DNA of 64,000 nt from Ashinkailepas kermadecensis (taxonomy: Eukaryota; Arthropoda; Thecostraca; Neolepadidae). Position numbers and translations under genes: made by a program. Within the stretch, counting starts at the first letter, position 1. Each line of letters opens with the position of its first letter. The stretch is taken from NCBI GenBank assembly GCA_034440615.1, contig JAOTOM010003940.1:1-64000 (forward strand). The letters are read 5' to 3'. The notes below the pieces were generated by a model. The model ran no database searches. It was not told the DNA's origin and was given only the letters and a program-made list of their open reading frames with translations. Below, piece after piece: positions 32,706 to 43,659 of this stretch.

Positions 32706-33751
32706 ACACATGCCTGACCACAGCTGATATCCCCTCCACTTGGAAACAGTCAATAGTAACTCCCATTCACAAATCAGGAGATCCTTCGGATCCCTCTAAT
32801 TTTAGGCCCATCTCATTGGTTCCGGTTATCGCCAAAATCACAGAGAGGGTAGTGCAGAAGCAACTCTATCACTACCTGAACGCAAACGACCTACTGGCCC
32901 AAACTCAGCACGGCTTCAGACCACGTCACTCTACGGAAACCGCTCTGATTTCAGTCTCGGACAAAATACTAGCAGCAATGGACCGTTCGGAAATAGCTCT
33001 CCTTTGCATTCTGGACCTCAGTAAATGCTTCGACGTAATAGATCACACCAAACTGCTCACTAAACTAGAACTCCATGGAATTGATACTGACTGGTTTAAG
33101 GCGATACGAGTGTGCTTTAGGGACGCTGTGATATATGAAAGTCATTCGTGTAGGAACCTTGGGGTGACATTTGATCGCCACATGTCGTGGGATTCCCATG
33201 TAGCTGTCGTGGTCCGCAAGTGCACTGGATTCCTTATGGCCCTGAACCATCTGCGTCACCATCTGCCAACCAGTACCCTCTTCACTATAGTCAATAGCCT
33301 AGTTATATCCAATATCCGCTACTGCATATCTGTTTATGGGAACGGGTCGGCAGCAAACATCCACAGACTAGACAAAATCATTAACTTCGCCACTAGAGTC
33401 GTGTCAGGTCTACGGAAATTTGATCATATTTCTGATTCCCGTAACGAGTTGGGTCTTCTCACCGCAGCTGATCTGCATCTATTTCACAGCCTTACTTTGC
33501 TCCACAAGATCATTCTGACGGGTGAGCCAACGCACATTGCCGGTCAAATCTCTGCAAACTCTACCCTGCGAAACCGTCATACGCGTGCAGACGGCCACCT
33601 GCATCTACCAGCCATACACAGAGAGGCGGGCCGCGGGAGATTTCTCTACTCGTCTGTCTTCCACTACAACAAACTCCCTACTGAAACAAAAACATTGAAG
33701 CTGTCTAACTTCAAGAAGCGTGTACGAGCTCATCTCCACGAGCAACACTAG
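32687..33751 (+). pseudogene. LINE reverse transcriptase lacking its active-site block
   Basis: Contains IPSTWKQSIVTPIHKSGD, NFRPISLVPVIAKITERVV, QTQHGFRPRHSTETAL and CILDLSKCFDVIDHTKL (first catalytic Asp). After GIDTDWFKAIRVCFRDA it jumps to RNLGVTFDRHMSWDSHV, so the GVPQGS and YADD/FADD blocks are deleted (roughly 130-150 residues by family comparison). The C-terminus ends KKRVRAHLHEQH and stop. It cannot be an active polymerase. Confidence 0.88.
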
Positions 33752-34159
33752 TCACAAAAAAGCACTTACAAAATAGATTTGTGTACACCATGCACTCACA
33801 TTTAGGCCATCGCTTTCATATCACTTCCATAAACTACTCGTTTACAGCTCGTGTTGCAAGCACGGTGTGTGTAGTGCAGAGTGATATGGGTATTGTATTA
33901 TGTTGGTGTATGAATGTTTGTTGCGTATGTGTTCCCACTGTTGACCACAAATCTATCCTTTCTTTGTAAATATCTGAGTTATACCCAGACTGTCCATAAT
34001 AGCCACTATACGTGGAGGGCATGTATTGTGAAAGAAATAAATAAATAAATAAATAAATAAATAGCTCGATACTCTCCAGCCTGGTGGCGGTTTCGAGGGA
34101 GATAAAGGCGCCGGAGTTGATGACGACGGACAGCAGAGGTGTTGACATGGGGGAGGAAA

Positions 34160-34473
34160 CGATAACAGGCTTAGCAGAGCCGAAGCAATGTACGACTCAG
34201 CCATCCTCACTAAACTTAGAACTAGTTGCACAAAGCTAACAAAGTCTCAATTAGAGGATGATCATAATGCAACACGTCACTGCGATACCTGCAACACCAC
34301 ATTAAGCAGCAGCACATTAAACAAAGGCCGCATCCTGCTAGACTGTAGTAGCTTTGACGCCCAAAGACAACCACTCAAGGCCTCCTGGCATTGAGAACAG
34401 CACTCTCTCGTTTCCATCGCTTCTGGGTGACAAGCTCCCAGAGCTCTTTCAATTACTATTTGGCGCCACCAAC
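34160..34473 (+). pseudogene. C-terminal fragment of RNase H LINE family B
   Basis: Pieces of coding sequence with LTKLRTSCTKLTKSQLEDDH, CDTCNTTLSSS, ILLDCSSFDAQRQPLKA and LPSLLGDKLPELFQLLFG. The same string of motifs occurs at the end of the family B element (50,281-50,536: RLRTGCTKLTQPQLEG, LPSLLGDKHPELLELLF). Frame shifts separate the two halves. Family A sequence begins at about 34,474. Confidence 0.8.
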
Positions 34474-34569
34474 ATCCAAATTGTTGGCTCCATACAGCGC
34501 GGTTCCATGAAGAAAAAAAACATGACACCGTCGCACTCTTTCTCGATTTACAATCCGTACTTAATAAAG

Positions 34570-34920
34570 TGCACAGTTCTGCCCTCCGATTCAAATTACA
34601 CCGAATTGGTATCAAGGGCAGAATCGCCACATTTCTCACGAACTTCATCGCTAGCAGGACATTGAATGTCCGCTGGGGCAACATCCACTCTCAGCCCCAC
34701 AAACTTGACCAAGGCGTCCCACAAGGTAGTGTTTTATCCGCCACCCTCTTCCTTATCATGATCAAGGACGCTCTTGCTGACGTCTGCAAAATTTCCCATT
34801 TTTAAAATACTCGATTTACGCCGACGATCTGGCCATTTGGTGCACACACCCATCGGCAGATATAGCAAATCACCTCATGCACCGCGCCATGGATGAAATT
34901 GATTCCTGGTGCCCCCGTTG
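34570..34920 (+). pseudogene. Family A reverse transcriptase palm fragment
   Basis: Contains RFKLHRIGIKGRIATFLTNF, DQGVPQGSVLSATLFLIMIK (34,569-34,805). After a frameshift around 34,803 comes the active-site YADDLAIWCTHPSAD (about 34,820). It ends in RAMDEIDSWC.., where the nested LINE interrupts it. Confidence 0.82.
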
Positions 34921-34961
34921 GTGACTGTAGATCTCCCCCGCGAAATCCGCATTCAATATGG

Positions 34962-35637
34962 CTGTCAAAGTCAAAGTCAAAGTCATTTATTAAGGCACTG
35001 CCACATTGTGGAACTTACGAAATACCTAGTCAATTGATCACATTCCTGCCATCACGTTAGATAAAATTGTAAAAGATAAAGGATAAATCACATTACAATT
35101 TACGGACGGTGCAGCTTCGTAAAAATACCGGCTAGAAATTCATTCAGTTGCTCATGACATCCAATACAGACAAGCATTGCGACTCTGGTACGGTTCTTCA
35201 CGCAGGTCACCTAGCTACCTAGTTGTATGGTTGAGGCTGATGCACGCACGAAGGTAGCACGGCTAATTGTGTCGCGTGCTTGACCGGGAAGCGCATTCCA
35301 CTGGAGAGTGGAGCGGTAGGAGAAGCCCCGCTGGGTGGCTGCTAACCTACATCGTTGCAGGTGAAGTGCCCCAGCATCGGTAGCACGAGTGCTTCTCTCC
35401 GACACAGCCGAGCGTTCAACAAACATTTCCCTGATGGCAGATGGGCAGTTCGCGCCGTGTATGGCTTTATGTGCGTTGCACAGGTCACGGTGTCGCACCA
35501 TCTCCTCAATCCTATCCCAGCCCAACTCGCGCAGAGAGGACGAGATGTGGTCGCGCTTCCGTCTTCCAGTGACCAGCCTAGCCGCGAAGTGTATGCACTT
35601 CTGCACTCGCCTCATGCGGCACGCATCAATATGTTGA
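34962..35637 (-). mobile_element. Nested, 5'-truncated LINE with 8-bp target duplication
   Basis: A minus-strand LINE tail. On its coding strand the 3' end is a TGACTT-type microsatellite (TGACTTTGACTTTGACTTTG), seen at 34,962-34,992 as GTCAAA repeats. It is flanked by the direct repeat CAATATGG (34,954-34,961 and 35,638-35,645). It splits the RT of family A copy 1. Its coding part resembles the C-terminus of the LINE at 32,687-33,751 (same clade, different family). Confidence 0.87.
35211..35636 (-). pseudogene. RT C-terminal fragment of nested LINE
   Basis: Minus-strand ORF with CRMRRVQKCIHFAARLVTGR, RKRDHISSSLRELGWDRIEE and GFSYRSTLQWNALPGQ. The order (V)QK..NFAAR.V.G, DHI, LGW, W..LP is the usual C-terminal signature of Jockey/L2-like RTs. 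The palm is absent. Confidence 0.82.
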
Positions 35638-35645
35638 CAATATGG

Positions 35646-36310
35646 TTGACTCCGGTGGACAATGCTTTTCTCCCAGCTCCACACGTACATTCCACCTCTT
35701 ACACCGCTACGCTATTGCGACCAAATCATCTCTCACCAAACCACCTACACCTATCTTGGCATCGTCCCAGACAAAGGACTCCATTTCGGCCCCCATATTT
35801 CTTATCTTAAACAGCGATGCGCTAAGCGCCTAAATATCCTGCGCTGCCTCTCCGGTCGCGACGGGGGTGCAGACAGGGCTACCCTCACCAAAATGTATAT
35901 TGCTCTGATTCGCTCAATCCTGGAATACAATGCGTTTATATTCGACCATGCATCTCCCTCACAGATCGCAGCACTTGAATGCATACAAAATCACGCTTTG
36001 CGCTTCATCACCGGAGCACACTGCACCACGCCTATCAATAGTCTCCGGGCTGAATCCCACCTCCCTAGTTTACAACTGCATGCGGTGGGTGTTCTGCAGA
36101 ACACTCCCAACTAGTTAGATACCACTTTCTGATCACAACACGGCACAATCACCCCGCCACTCTCGCGTTCTCTAACCCCCTCTCCCCCCCCTCCGTTTTG
36201 CATACCTATAATACAAATAAACACAATATTGTCATACATCTGAACCATATCTTTACACTCGCACTGAAATTCCCCGATGTAACGCCCGAAAAATTGCTCC
36301 CCTTACACCC
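35646..36310 (+). pseudogene. Family A RT C-terminal region
   Basis: Resumes after the nested insertion: LHTYIPPLTPLRYCDQIISH, TYTYLGIVPDKGLHFGPHIS, KRLNILRCLSGRDGGADRAT, RSILEYNAFIFDHAS, IQNHALRFITGAHCTTPINS. The same motifs occur in the minus-strand family A copy. The frame shifts at about 36,090 (HAVGVLQNT). Confidence 0.83.
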
Positions 36311-36313
36311 ATT

Positions 36314-36847
36314 TTGGCACATGGAGCTCGAGTAACTCTTTCGGCAAAAAACAACTTTCCTCATCGAAACTCAACTGACATTTTTCGAGCATCAAGTGGT
36401 CCACCCCAACACACATACTCTTACACTGACGGCTCCCGTACCACAGACGGTACGGGCGCCGCCTGGTGCGGTGGACCCAACACTGGCCAAACAAAATTAA
36501 CACCATACAATTCGGTTTACACTGCAGAGTTAGTGGCAATCCTAACCTGGCTACAACACATTATTGGACATAACATCACCACACCCATCATCATCTGCAC
36601 TGACTCGCGCTCATCCATTGACGCTCTCGCAGCCATACACAACACCTCACACCCCACACTGCACGCTATCCGTCAACTCTACCACACCCATCACGCTCAC
36701 CTCCAACTCACACTGCTCCGGGTTCCTGGCCACATGGGGATGCCGGGCAACGAGCGGGCGGATGAGCTCGCTCGTCGAGCGATCGACCTCCCACCCGTCC
36801 CCACCTCCCGGTGCCCCCTCCCCCAGTGGCCTTTTGTCCCTCACTAA
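36314..36847 (+). pseudogene. Family A RNase H domain
   Basis: Shows the RNase H core: TYSYTDGSRTTDGTGAAWCG (first catalytic Asp), VYTAELVAILTW (Glu), IIICTDSRSSIDAL (Asp) and VPGHMGMPGNERADELARRA (last Asp). All four acidic residues are present. The frame is open across the domain but shifts before the C-terminal CCHC region. Confidence 0.88.
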
Positions 36848-36849
36848 TA

Positions 36850-37325
36850 GGTTACATACACAGTATCTCAAGGCAAGCTGGAATCATAACACCGCACACT
36901 TACATCACATTAAATCCTGTCTCTCCAAATGGCCGTCTTCCCAACAATACACACGCGCACACGAGGTGCTTCTTGTCCGGCTCCAACTCGGCCACACCAA
37001 ACTCACCTATGATCCCCTCCTCCGCCGACTTCGCCTTGCTCCACTTGGCCAAGTGTGTAACGCGTGCAACTCTGTCCACCATCTTCTGCTTACCTGTCCC
37101 ACATATGATTTGCAGCGTCGCTCTCTTTTCTATTACATTGCCCAACATCGCCTTCCACTTTTTCCGAGCATCCTTCTTGGTGATGAGCACCCGGAGCTCC
37201 TTGAGCTACTTTTCACCTTTTTACATAGCACCAAATTAGAACAAGCCATTATATTTGAAGCCAAACGCTATCATCCTCTCCACCGTCGTAAGCCACATAC
37301 ATATAGGTTATTTCGTACTAGGTAG
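36850..37325 (+). pseudogene. Family A C-terminal CCHC region
   Basis: Frame with RAHEVLLVRLQLGHTKLTYD, VCNACNSVHHLLLTCPTYDL (C-x2-C-x4-H-x4-C type knuckle) and LGDEHPELLELLFTFLH. This region is the usual tail of RNase H-bearing LINE ORF2 proteins. Confidence 0.82.
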
Positions 37326-37595
37326 GCAGGGACCAATCCAATTTGGCTAAAATGGACTGTTTTCCCTATAGATTGCGGTTGGTTTTTGCCTTCGGGTTTT
37401 CTAAGTAGCTTGGTTATTTCCCTTCTCGTTTTTCAAGCTTTAACTTAAACATACACCTACACATTAAAGATCGGACCTGACACGCACGGCTCGCTTTGGG
37501 CGCCGGGCCTCCGCTTTGTTTTAAGACGCAGGTGGCCAGCGGAGCCTGTCCGGAGGCTCTGAAGCTGTTCACCTTCCAAATATTATACTGTCTGA

Positions 37596-37622
37596 CATGT
37601 ATGTATGTATGTATGTATGTAT
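37596..37622. repeat. (ATGT)n microsatellite in family A 3' UTR
   Basis: ATGTATGTATGTATGTATGT at about 37,597-37,620. The minus-strand copy has a matching (ATAC)n at 42,264-42,293, so the microsatellite is part of the family A 3' UTR. Confidence 0.88.
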
Positions 37623-38079
37623 GTCTGAATGCGTACCTGTATGCCATGTATGCACCGACCCTATACACCACGTAACTTGTGTGCCGGTCTCTCTCATCTT
37701 TACTCTCTGCTTGTTTGTTATCACCGGATGTCACACAAGCCGGTTTAACGTAGCCCTTTTATCAACGTATCAAAAATATCTAGTGGATGGTACTTTGCCA
37801 CTGCTAAAGATAAAAGAAAAAGGTGCCCCTGACGACCTCTCCGAGAGTGCCGCGCCGGGTTCCGTCGGCAGTCTGCACCATACGCGTAGGCCGCGGCTAG
37901 AAGATGGCATGGGATGGTGGCGGCCCAGGCGGGGCTTGAGGAAGCGACGCGGCCAGGCAGCAGCAACAGACGAGGAAGTGCAGCGAGTCAATCGGACTGA
38001 GCGCCGGTGAAACCTGATCTTCACCATTTCGTGAACCAACTGAGGTCGTTTGTAGCACCGAGGTGGCCACCTCCGGCGG

Positions 38080-38150
38080 GCTGGCGGGCTGGCGGGCTGG
38101 CGGGCCGGCGGGCGTGTGCGTGTGCGTGTGCGTATGTGTGTGTGCGTGTA
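38080..38150. repeat. Compound microsatellite (CTGGCGGG)n and (GTGTGC)n
   Basis: Four copies of an 8-bp CTGGCGGG unit followed by GTGTGCGTGTGCGTATGTGT-type repeats. Confidence 0.9.
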
Positions 38151-40700
38151 ACCATGTCAATAACCTTACTGCCAAATTTTCAATTCCCATGACTCATTGC
38201 TACCATAAGCGAACATTTTTATTCCTGCAAGCCAACCCCAGCCTGTTGCCTTTATCCACTGTCGTCAGGGACCACACAAGGTACCACGTGGCACCTTGTG
38301 TGCTCTTTACACCAATTATTTATCATATAAATAAGTGTATCAAAAGTTATGGTTTATCCGTGTACGTAATTATTTGTTCATGTACCACGTGACTTGGATG
38401 TTGTGACATTCCTTAATGGTGGAAATAGGCAAATGGCCGGATGGATCCCTGCGTTCCGGATGGAACGGCAGGGGTGTAGGATCGCAAGGTCAGTTGGTGG
38501 GGCTCAGCCATGGGTCGATCAACCTAAGGTGCCCTAAGTTACCAATTTCTCCCCAGATTTGGGCCACTTTATTTTGCTATCTTGAAAGAAAAACATTAAA
38601 TTCATAAATATTATCTTCTTTTTTTCCAATTTTCCACGAACGTAGCCTATCCGGAGACAAAATAATCAGGAAATGGTTAATCGAAAAACTACTACCGAAT
38701 ATGAAAAATCCGCCTAGTGCCGAAACGACTTCTTCTCCTTTCGCTTCGCATTGTGCCTAATTTCATCATTGGTTTTATGATATCTATATATCCTTCTTCA
38801 AATTTCCATGGATCAAAACGGATTAAAAACACTACGAAAAGAAGCAACATGTAGCCATCATAGCAAACTCCACATTGCGATCAGTGCTAAATGACCAGCG
38901 TGAATATCGATTTGAGAAAACTTAAAATAGGATTGCTTGTACTATTTAAATTTATCAAAGAGGACGGTCACCACCAATACTAAAGAATACTGAGAAGAAC
39001 CGCTAGAATATCGTCACCACTCATGAGAAATTCTGGGCACCTACCTAGGTTGAACACAAGTAGTATGACGTACTCGACATTCATGCAGCATTGCTTGAAT
39101 TTTTCATGGATTTGACTTCCAAAGTTGGTGAGGGGGGTGGCTTGATGCCAAGTTGGGCTGATGCCCTCACAACTGAATAGGATCCTACATCCCTGATCCC
39201 ATATGAGTATCGCCAGTGCAGTGGCGGATCATGTGCCCAGGAAAAGGTGTCCAGGCATTGGAAAGCAATATTTACAGCTGTCGTCATTTCCAGTTATTTT
39301 TCGGCATTTAATAATCTGGAAAAACCTTAAATGCTCGTTAGCGAAATTGCAAAATATTAAACAGATGGCGCAGTACTGGTGATTGAGAATCCGCACACAT
39401 ATTATGGAATAAATGCTGAACTACAAGCGATAGAAACATGGAGCTGACGGATGTGGTAAATGAACAGTCAATGCACGTCATTGTAAAAAAAAAAGAATAT
39501 TGTATTCAAATTATTTATCCTTCAAAACAGCGAAGATAATTAAAAAATTGCCGCCAGGAAAGGAATTGCCGCTATCCCCAAGAACTATTTTCCCGTTTCC
39601 CAATTTCAAAGATTCGTTTCCAACATTGTGGTGTAATTCTTTATTCCGGTAGCGCTAAGCAAAAGCTATCTGGTGACCCACCCCACTACGATAAGCACCA
39701 CCATTATAGTTGTATGTGTTCACGTGACATGTATATGGTAGCATAGACAACGCATACTGTTCCGTGTGCTGTGAAATGTGATGTCACCAGTGTCACAGAA
39801 AGCAAATGTGATACAGATCTCCAGGTGCACATTACACAGACTCGCGCTTAGATGAGTAGCGTTTGCCCACCTTAGATGAGTAGCGTTTGCGTATGTATGG
39901 TTTTAAATAGGATATAGGTGCTTACACCTGAAATCTAGTTTACTCGAACAGCGACTGTTAAAAAACATGTACTCTGTATAGGTTGTGATTCATGCCTGCA
40001 TGTATGTCCTATTTTCTTGATCTTCGGATATGCCCGTAAGACACTCTCGTCAGTGACTTAGATCAATAGTTTACACAGCTTCCTGTCCATGAACCATGCT
40101 GAATGTTTGTTGATTGTATGAATAACCATACCCCAGGTCATACAATACTTAAACCAATTCAAGAGACGGGCATTTTATCCTATGGATACCTCAGAAAACA
40201 ACCTTTCACTGCATTTGCGCATGGCGTAGTGGATCCAGAGCTTTTCCCCTGCATGACACAGAAAACATCGTGAAGTATAATTATCTGGGCGCCTTAAGCT
40301 CACCGGAAACAGTTTGTTGTGCGCGCATTCCACGCAAAATTTTCCAAGGACGTCAGGTGCTGCGTTCTTTGAAAGATTCCGCACTGCAATGGTGCACCTG
40401 CCAGCAGCCGTTCGAAAAAGGCCACAAATTTCTCGGAATTCATCGGAAATTCCACGGGAACCCACATGAAATTCACTGAGAACGGCGTTTCCGCGGAGAA
40501 TCCCAACAGATGCCTACGTGCACAATATGACGTCCCATAAGCTACCTCACCCCCAAAGAAGTCGTTCAGTGTATCTAAATCTTGTTTCGATTACCATTGG
40601 CGACACAAGCTTGTGTGGTGCAAGCTACGGGTCGATCCAACAATAGCCGTCTTTTTGTTTCCTTAACATGTAGTATTTATATGAAAAGTTCGTGACGCCT
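38151..40700. other. Intergenic stretch; no recognised gene
   Basis: About 2.5 kb of AT-rich sequence. A 96-codon minus-strand ORF (40,175-40,465) contains CVECAHNKLF and CFLCHAGEKLW, two C-x2-C pairs. I recognise no family, and flanking splice sites were not evident. Nothing else is supported. Confidence 0.5.
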
Positions 40701-40704
40701 CGTA

Positions 40705-41162
40705 GCTTTCTAAATACGGGAGATAGGCAAGTGACCATAACACATTGTATACGTCAAAATTATATCTCTTTTTGGTACGCCTATGCATGCTGTACTACTT
40801 ACGATTGCTAAGTTATCCGCTTGGACTTCACCCCTGCACGAGGTCGTGAACATGTTCCCAATGCGTGCGAAGCAAGGTTAGCATGTGAAGATTGAGGTTA
40901 CCCGGGGCTAAATCAGCTGCCGATATTCATCGTGCCCAACAAGAAACATGCCATGAAGAAGGCTGTGAGACGTTATCCATGGCAGTCATGCTCACTTTTC
41001 GTCATACACAGTGCACGTAATCAATACCTCGTGCAGGGATCTAAATCCAAGCGGATAATTTCACAACGGTAAGTCAGCACTCATTCATAGGCACATCTAA
41101 TGAGAGACGAACCTTAGATGCATAGAATGTGCTCAAGTCATTTGTCTACATCTTACTAAAGA
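40705..41162. repeat. Imperfect inverted repeat (foldback/MITE-like), ~140-bp arms
   Basis: The left arm, about 40,705-40,850, contains TTATCCGCTTGGACTTCACC and CCTGCACGAGG. The right arm, about 41,027-41,162, contains the reverse complement (CCTCGTGCAGGGATCTAAAT, CCAAGCGGATAA). Alignment extends outward through CCTATG.ATG and CACATT.TAT with gaps. The two arms surround a ~175-bp centre. No target duplication was identified. Confidence 0.65.
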
Positions 41163-41590
41163 AAATCACGTGAGGACCACAAATCGGGTCACAAGCACAT
41201 ACGCGGGCGTTGAGATCAGACATGCTCTTCTCAGAGCACGATCGACGCCCGCAGTCAGCAAGCCAGAAGAGCAGCAGGAAGGTCCAAGGTTTGAGCAGAA
41301 GACAAACCTGTAGCAGCAGAAGAAGAGAAGACACGAAGAGCTCCAGGGACCCTAGAGAAACACTCCTGCAACTCTAGAAGGAAAACCTCCCACACCGAAT
41401 CCTCAACTTCCCTGTCTCCCAACTAACTTTTACCCCCCGGAGGAAACCTAACGATGTCGAGCCCAGTCTTGGGCCATTGCGGCCGGGGCAGGGACCAGAG
41501 AGCGAAAGCTCGGTCCAGGGTGCAACGAATCCGGGTAGTTCTTCAGTAAGGAGGAACACTTGCGGAGGGGGGGGGCGACCCTTACTCACC

Positions 41591-42087
41591 ATGGCGCTTG
41601 CCGCCAACACCACACAAAGCACCTACCTAGTAGGTACGTACACAGAGACAGGACATATCACACAAGAGTCTCCTTTCACTCTCGAGAGGACACTCCGACA
41701 CATTCTTAATTCAACACACTTCAATGTCCCCATGCACACCACACACATCGTCGTCCAAACTCAGAGCAGTGCGGACACACAAACTCTACTAAACACAACC
41801 ACCTTTAACAACCAGCGCTGCTCCTTCACGTTACATCGCACTCTGAACACAATCCGGGGCTACATTTGCGCCACAGAGTTGGATAAATTACCACTTGACA
41901 GCATCGCCGCACTGTTCGACGCCTCAGCCCTCCTGGATGCCACAGTTACAATCAGCCAGATTAAACGGGAGGCACGTTCGATTCACAAACTTCTAGTACT
42001 GACTTTCGACTCACAACACCTGCCATCACACGTCCACATACACAACAAGGCCTACGAGGTACGCTTCTACGTGCCTTTGCCACTACG
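41591..42087 (+). pseudogene. Family B ORF1, N-terminal half
   Basis: Open from an ATG at 41,591 (MALAANTTQSTYLVGTYTET), with an upstream in-frame extension to 41,477. It carries TLRHILNSTHFNVPMHTTHI, IRGYICATELDKLPLDSIAA, LDATVTISQIKREARSIHKL, LLVLTFDSQHLPSHVHIHNK and AYEVRFYVP. This resembles the RNA-binding half of LINE ORF1/Gag-like proteins that precedes zinc knuckles. It stops where the family A LINE is inserted. Confidence 0.78.
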
Positions 42088-42639
42088 TTTTTGTTTAGTT
42101 TTTTTCCCATCTTTAGCAGAGGCAAAGTACCGTCCGCTAGAGATATGCTACGTTAAAGAAAGAGTTACGTCAATCCGGCTTATGTTGTATCCGGTTATAT
42201 CAAATATGAAAGAGAGGAAAGATGAGACGTCGGCAAGCAAGGAACGTGGCGTAAGGGCCGATACATACATACACATACATACATACATACACGACACTTA
42301 GAAGGACACTTAGAGGGTGGGCAGCATCGTAACTTGCGGAGAGGCTCCACTGCCCACCTGCGACCTGAAAGGCGAAGCGGAGGCCCGACGCCCAGGGCGA
42401 GTCGTGGGCGTCGGACCTGACCTTGTATGTGTAGGTGTATGTTTAAGTTAAAGCTTGAAAAACCTGAGAAGGTGAAAAAAAACAAGCAGCTTGGAAAACC
42501 CGTAGATAAAGAACCAAGCGCAATTTGTAAGGAGACCCGTCCGTTTTGGCCAAATTGGATCGGTCTCTGCTTACCTAGTGTGAAATAACCTATATGTATG
42601 TGTTTTACGACGGCGGAGATGATAGCGTTTGACTTCAAA

Positions 42640-43144
42640 TTACTTCCTCAGGTTTGGTGCTGTGCAAAAAGTAAATAGTAGCTCAATGAGCTCCTGGTGT
42701 TTGTCACCGAGAAGGCATGGAAGTGAAAGTGGAATCAGATGTTGTGCAATGTAGGAAAGAAGGGGGCGACGTTGTAATTGGTAGGCAGGGCAAATAAGTA
42801 AGAAATGTTCCACAGTTATGTACATCACACATTTGGCAAGGCGGAGCGCGACGAAGTTGACGGAGGAGGAAATCATGTGTGAGTTTTGTGTGTCCGAGTC
42901 GGAGCCGGGCAAGGAGGATCTCATGTGTGCGTGTGTTGTCGGGAGGAGGGCCATTTGGCGAGAAGAGGTTTAATGTGGTGTAAATGTGTAGTGTTGTGGT
43001 TCCAGCATGCCTGGAGATATGTGTTGAATAATTGGTTGGTGAGGGACAGAAGATCACAGGGGGAACTGGGAGGTTGGGGGTGGGTGGGAGGTCGATGGCT
43101 CGACGAGCGAGCTCATCCGCCCGCTCGTTGCCCGGAATCCCCAT
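42640..43144 (-). pseudogene. Family A copy 2 C-terminal region
   Basis: Two minus-strand frames with GIPGNERADELARRAIDLPP, LLARLRLGHTKLTHDFLLRQ and RLAKCVMYITVEHFLLICPA, then GDKHQELIELLFTFC. It matches copy 1's tail. A frameshift separates the CCHC part. Confidence 0.8.
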
Positions 43145-43578
43145 GTGGCCAGGGACCCAGAGCAGTGTGAGTTGAAGGTGAGCATGATGTGTGTGATAGA
43201 GTTGACGGATAGCGTGGAGTGTGGGGTGTTAGTGTTGTCTACGGCTGCGAGAGCGTCGATGGATGAACGTGAGTCAGTGCAGATGATGGTTGGTGTGGTG
43301 ATGTGGTGTTGAATAATGTGATGTAGACAGGTGAAGATTGCGACTAACTCTGCAGTGTAAACCGAGTGGTGTGGTGTTAATTTTGTTTGGCCAAAGTTGG
43401 GTCCATCGCACCAGGGGGCTCCTGTACAGTCTGTGGTACGGGAGCCATCCGTGTAGAAGTATGTGTAATGGGTGTGGGCTGCTTGATATTCGAAAAATGT
43501 CCGTTGAGCTTCGAGGGGGAAAGTAATTTTTTGTTTTGCCAGAAGAGATATTCTAAATTGCGGTGATACATGTGCCAA
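43054..43578 (-). pseudogene. Family A copy 2 RNase H domain
   Basis: Minus-strand ORF with TYFYTDGSRTTDCTGAPWCD, SVYTAELVAIFTCLHHI and IICTDSRSSIDAL. The last Asp block (GNERADELARRA) lies in a second frame (43,144-42,704), so there is a frameshift at about 43,150. Confidence 0.85.
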
Positions 43579-43659
43579 AACGGGAGTAGGGGAGGCAATT
43601 TGCCGGGGATTACCTTGGGGAATTTGAGTGCGAAGGTAAGGACATGGTTGAAATGTATC

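Larger units (their letters stand above)
31340..34063 (+). mobile_element. LINE (endonuclease + RT), internally deleted, (AAAT)n tail
   Basis: A plus-strand element with an endonuclease domain, then RT, ending in AATAAATAAATAAATAAATA at 34,035-34,063. The two ORFs (31,398-32,705 and 32,687-33,751) differ by a frameshift at about 32,690. A large part of the RT is missing. The element abuts the minus-strand LINE head to head near 31,330. Confidence 0.88.
34474..37821 (+). mobile_element. RNase H LINE family A, copy 1 (with nested insertion)
   Basis: A 5'-truncated LINE with the order RT (34,570-34,920), nested minus-strand LINE (34,962-35,637), RT C-terminus (35,646-36,310), RNase H (36,384-36,847), CCHC region (36,950-37,320) and a ~480-bp 3' UTR ending in an A-rich stretch (CTAAAGATAAAAGAAAAAG) at about 37,821. 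The 3' UTR contains a (TGTA)n stretch and matches the 3' UTR of the minus-strand copy at 42,088-42,640. RNase H plus a terminal CCHC is typical of I-type LINE clades. Confidence 0.85.
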
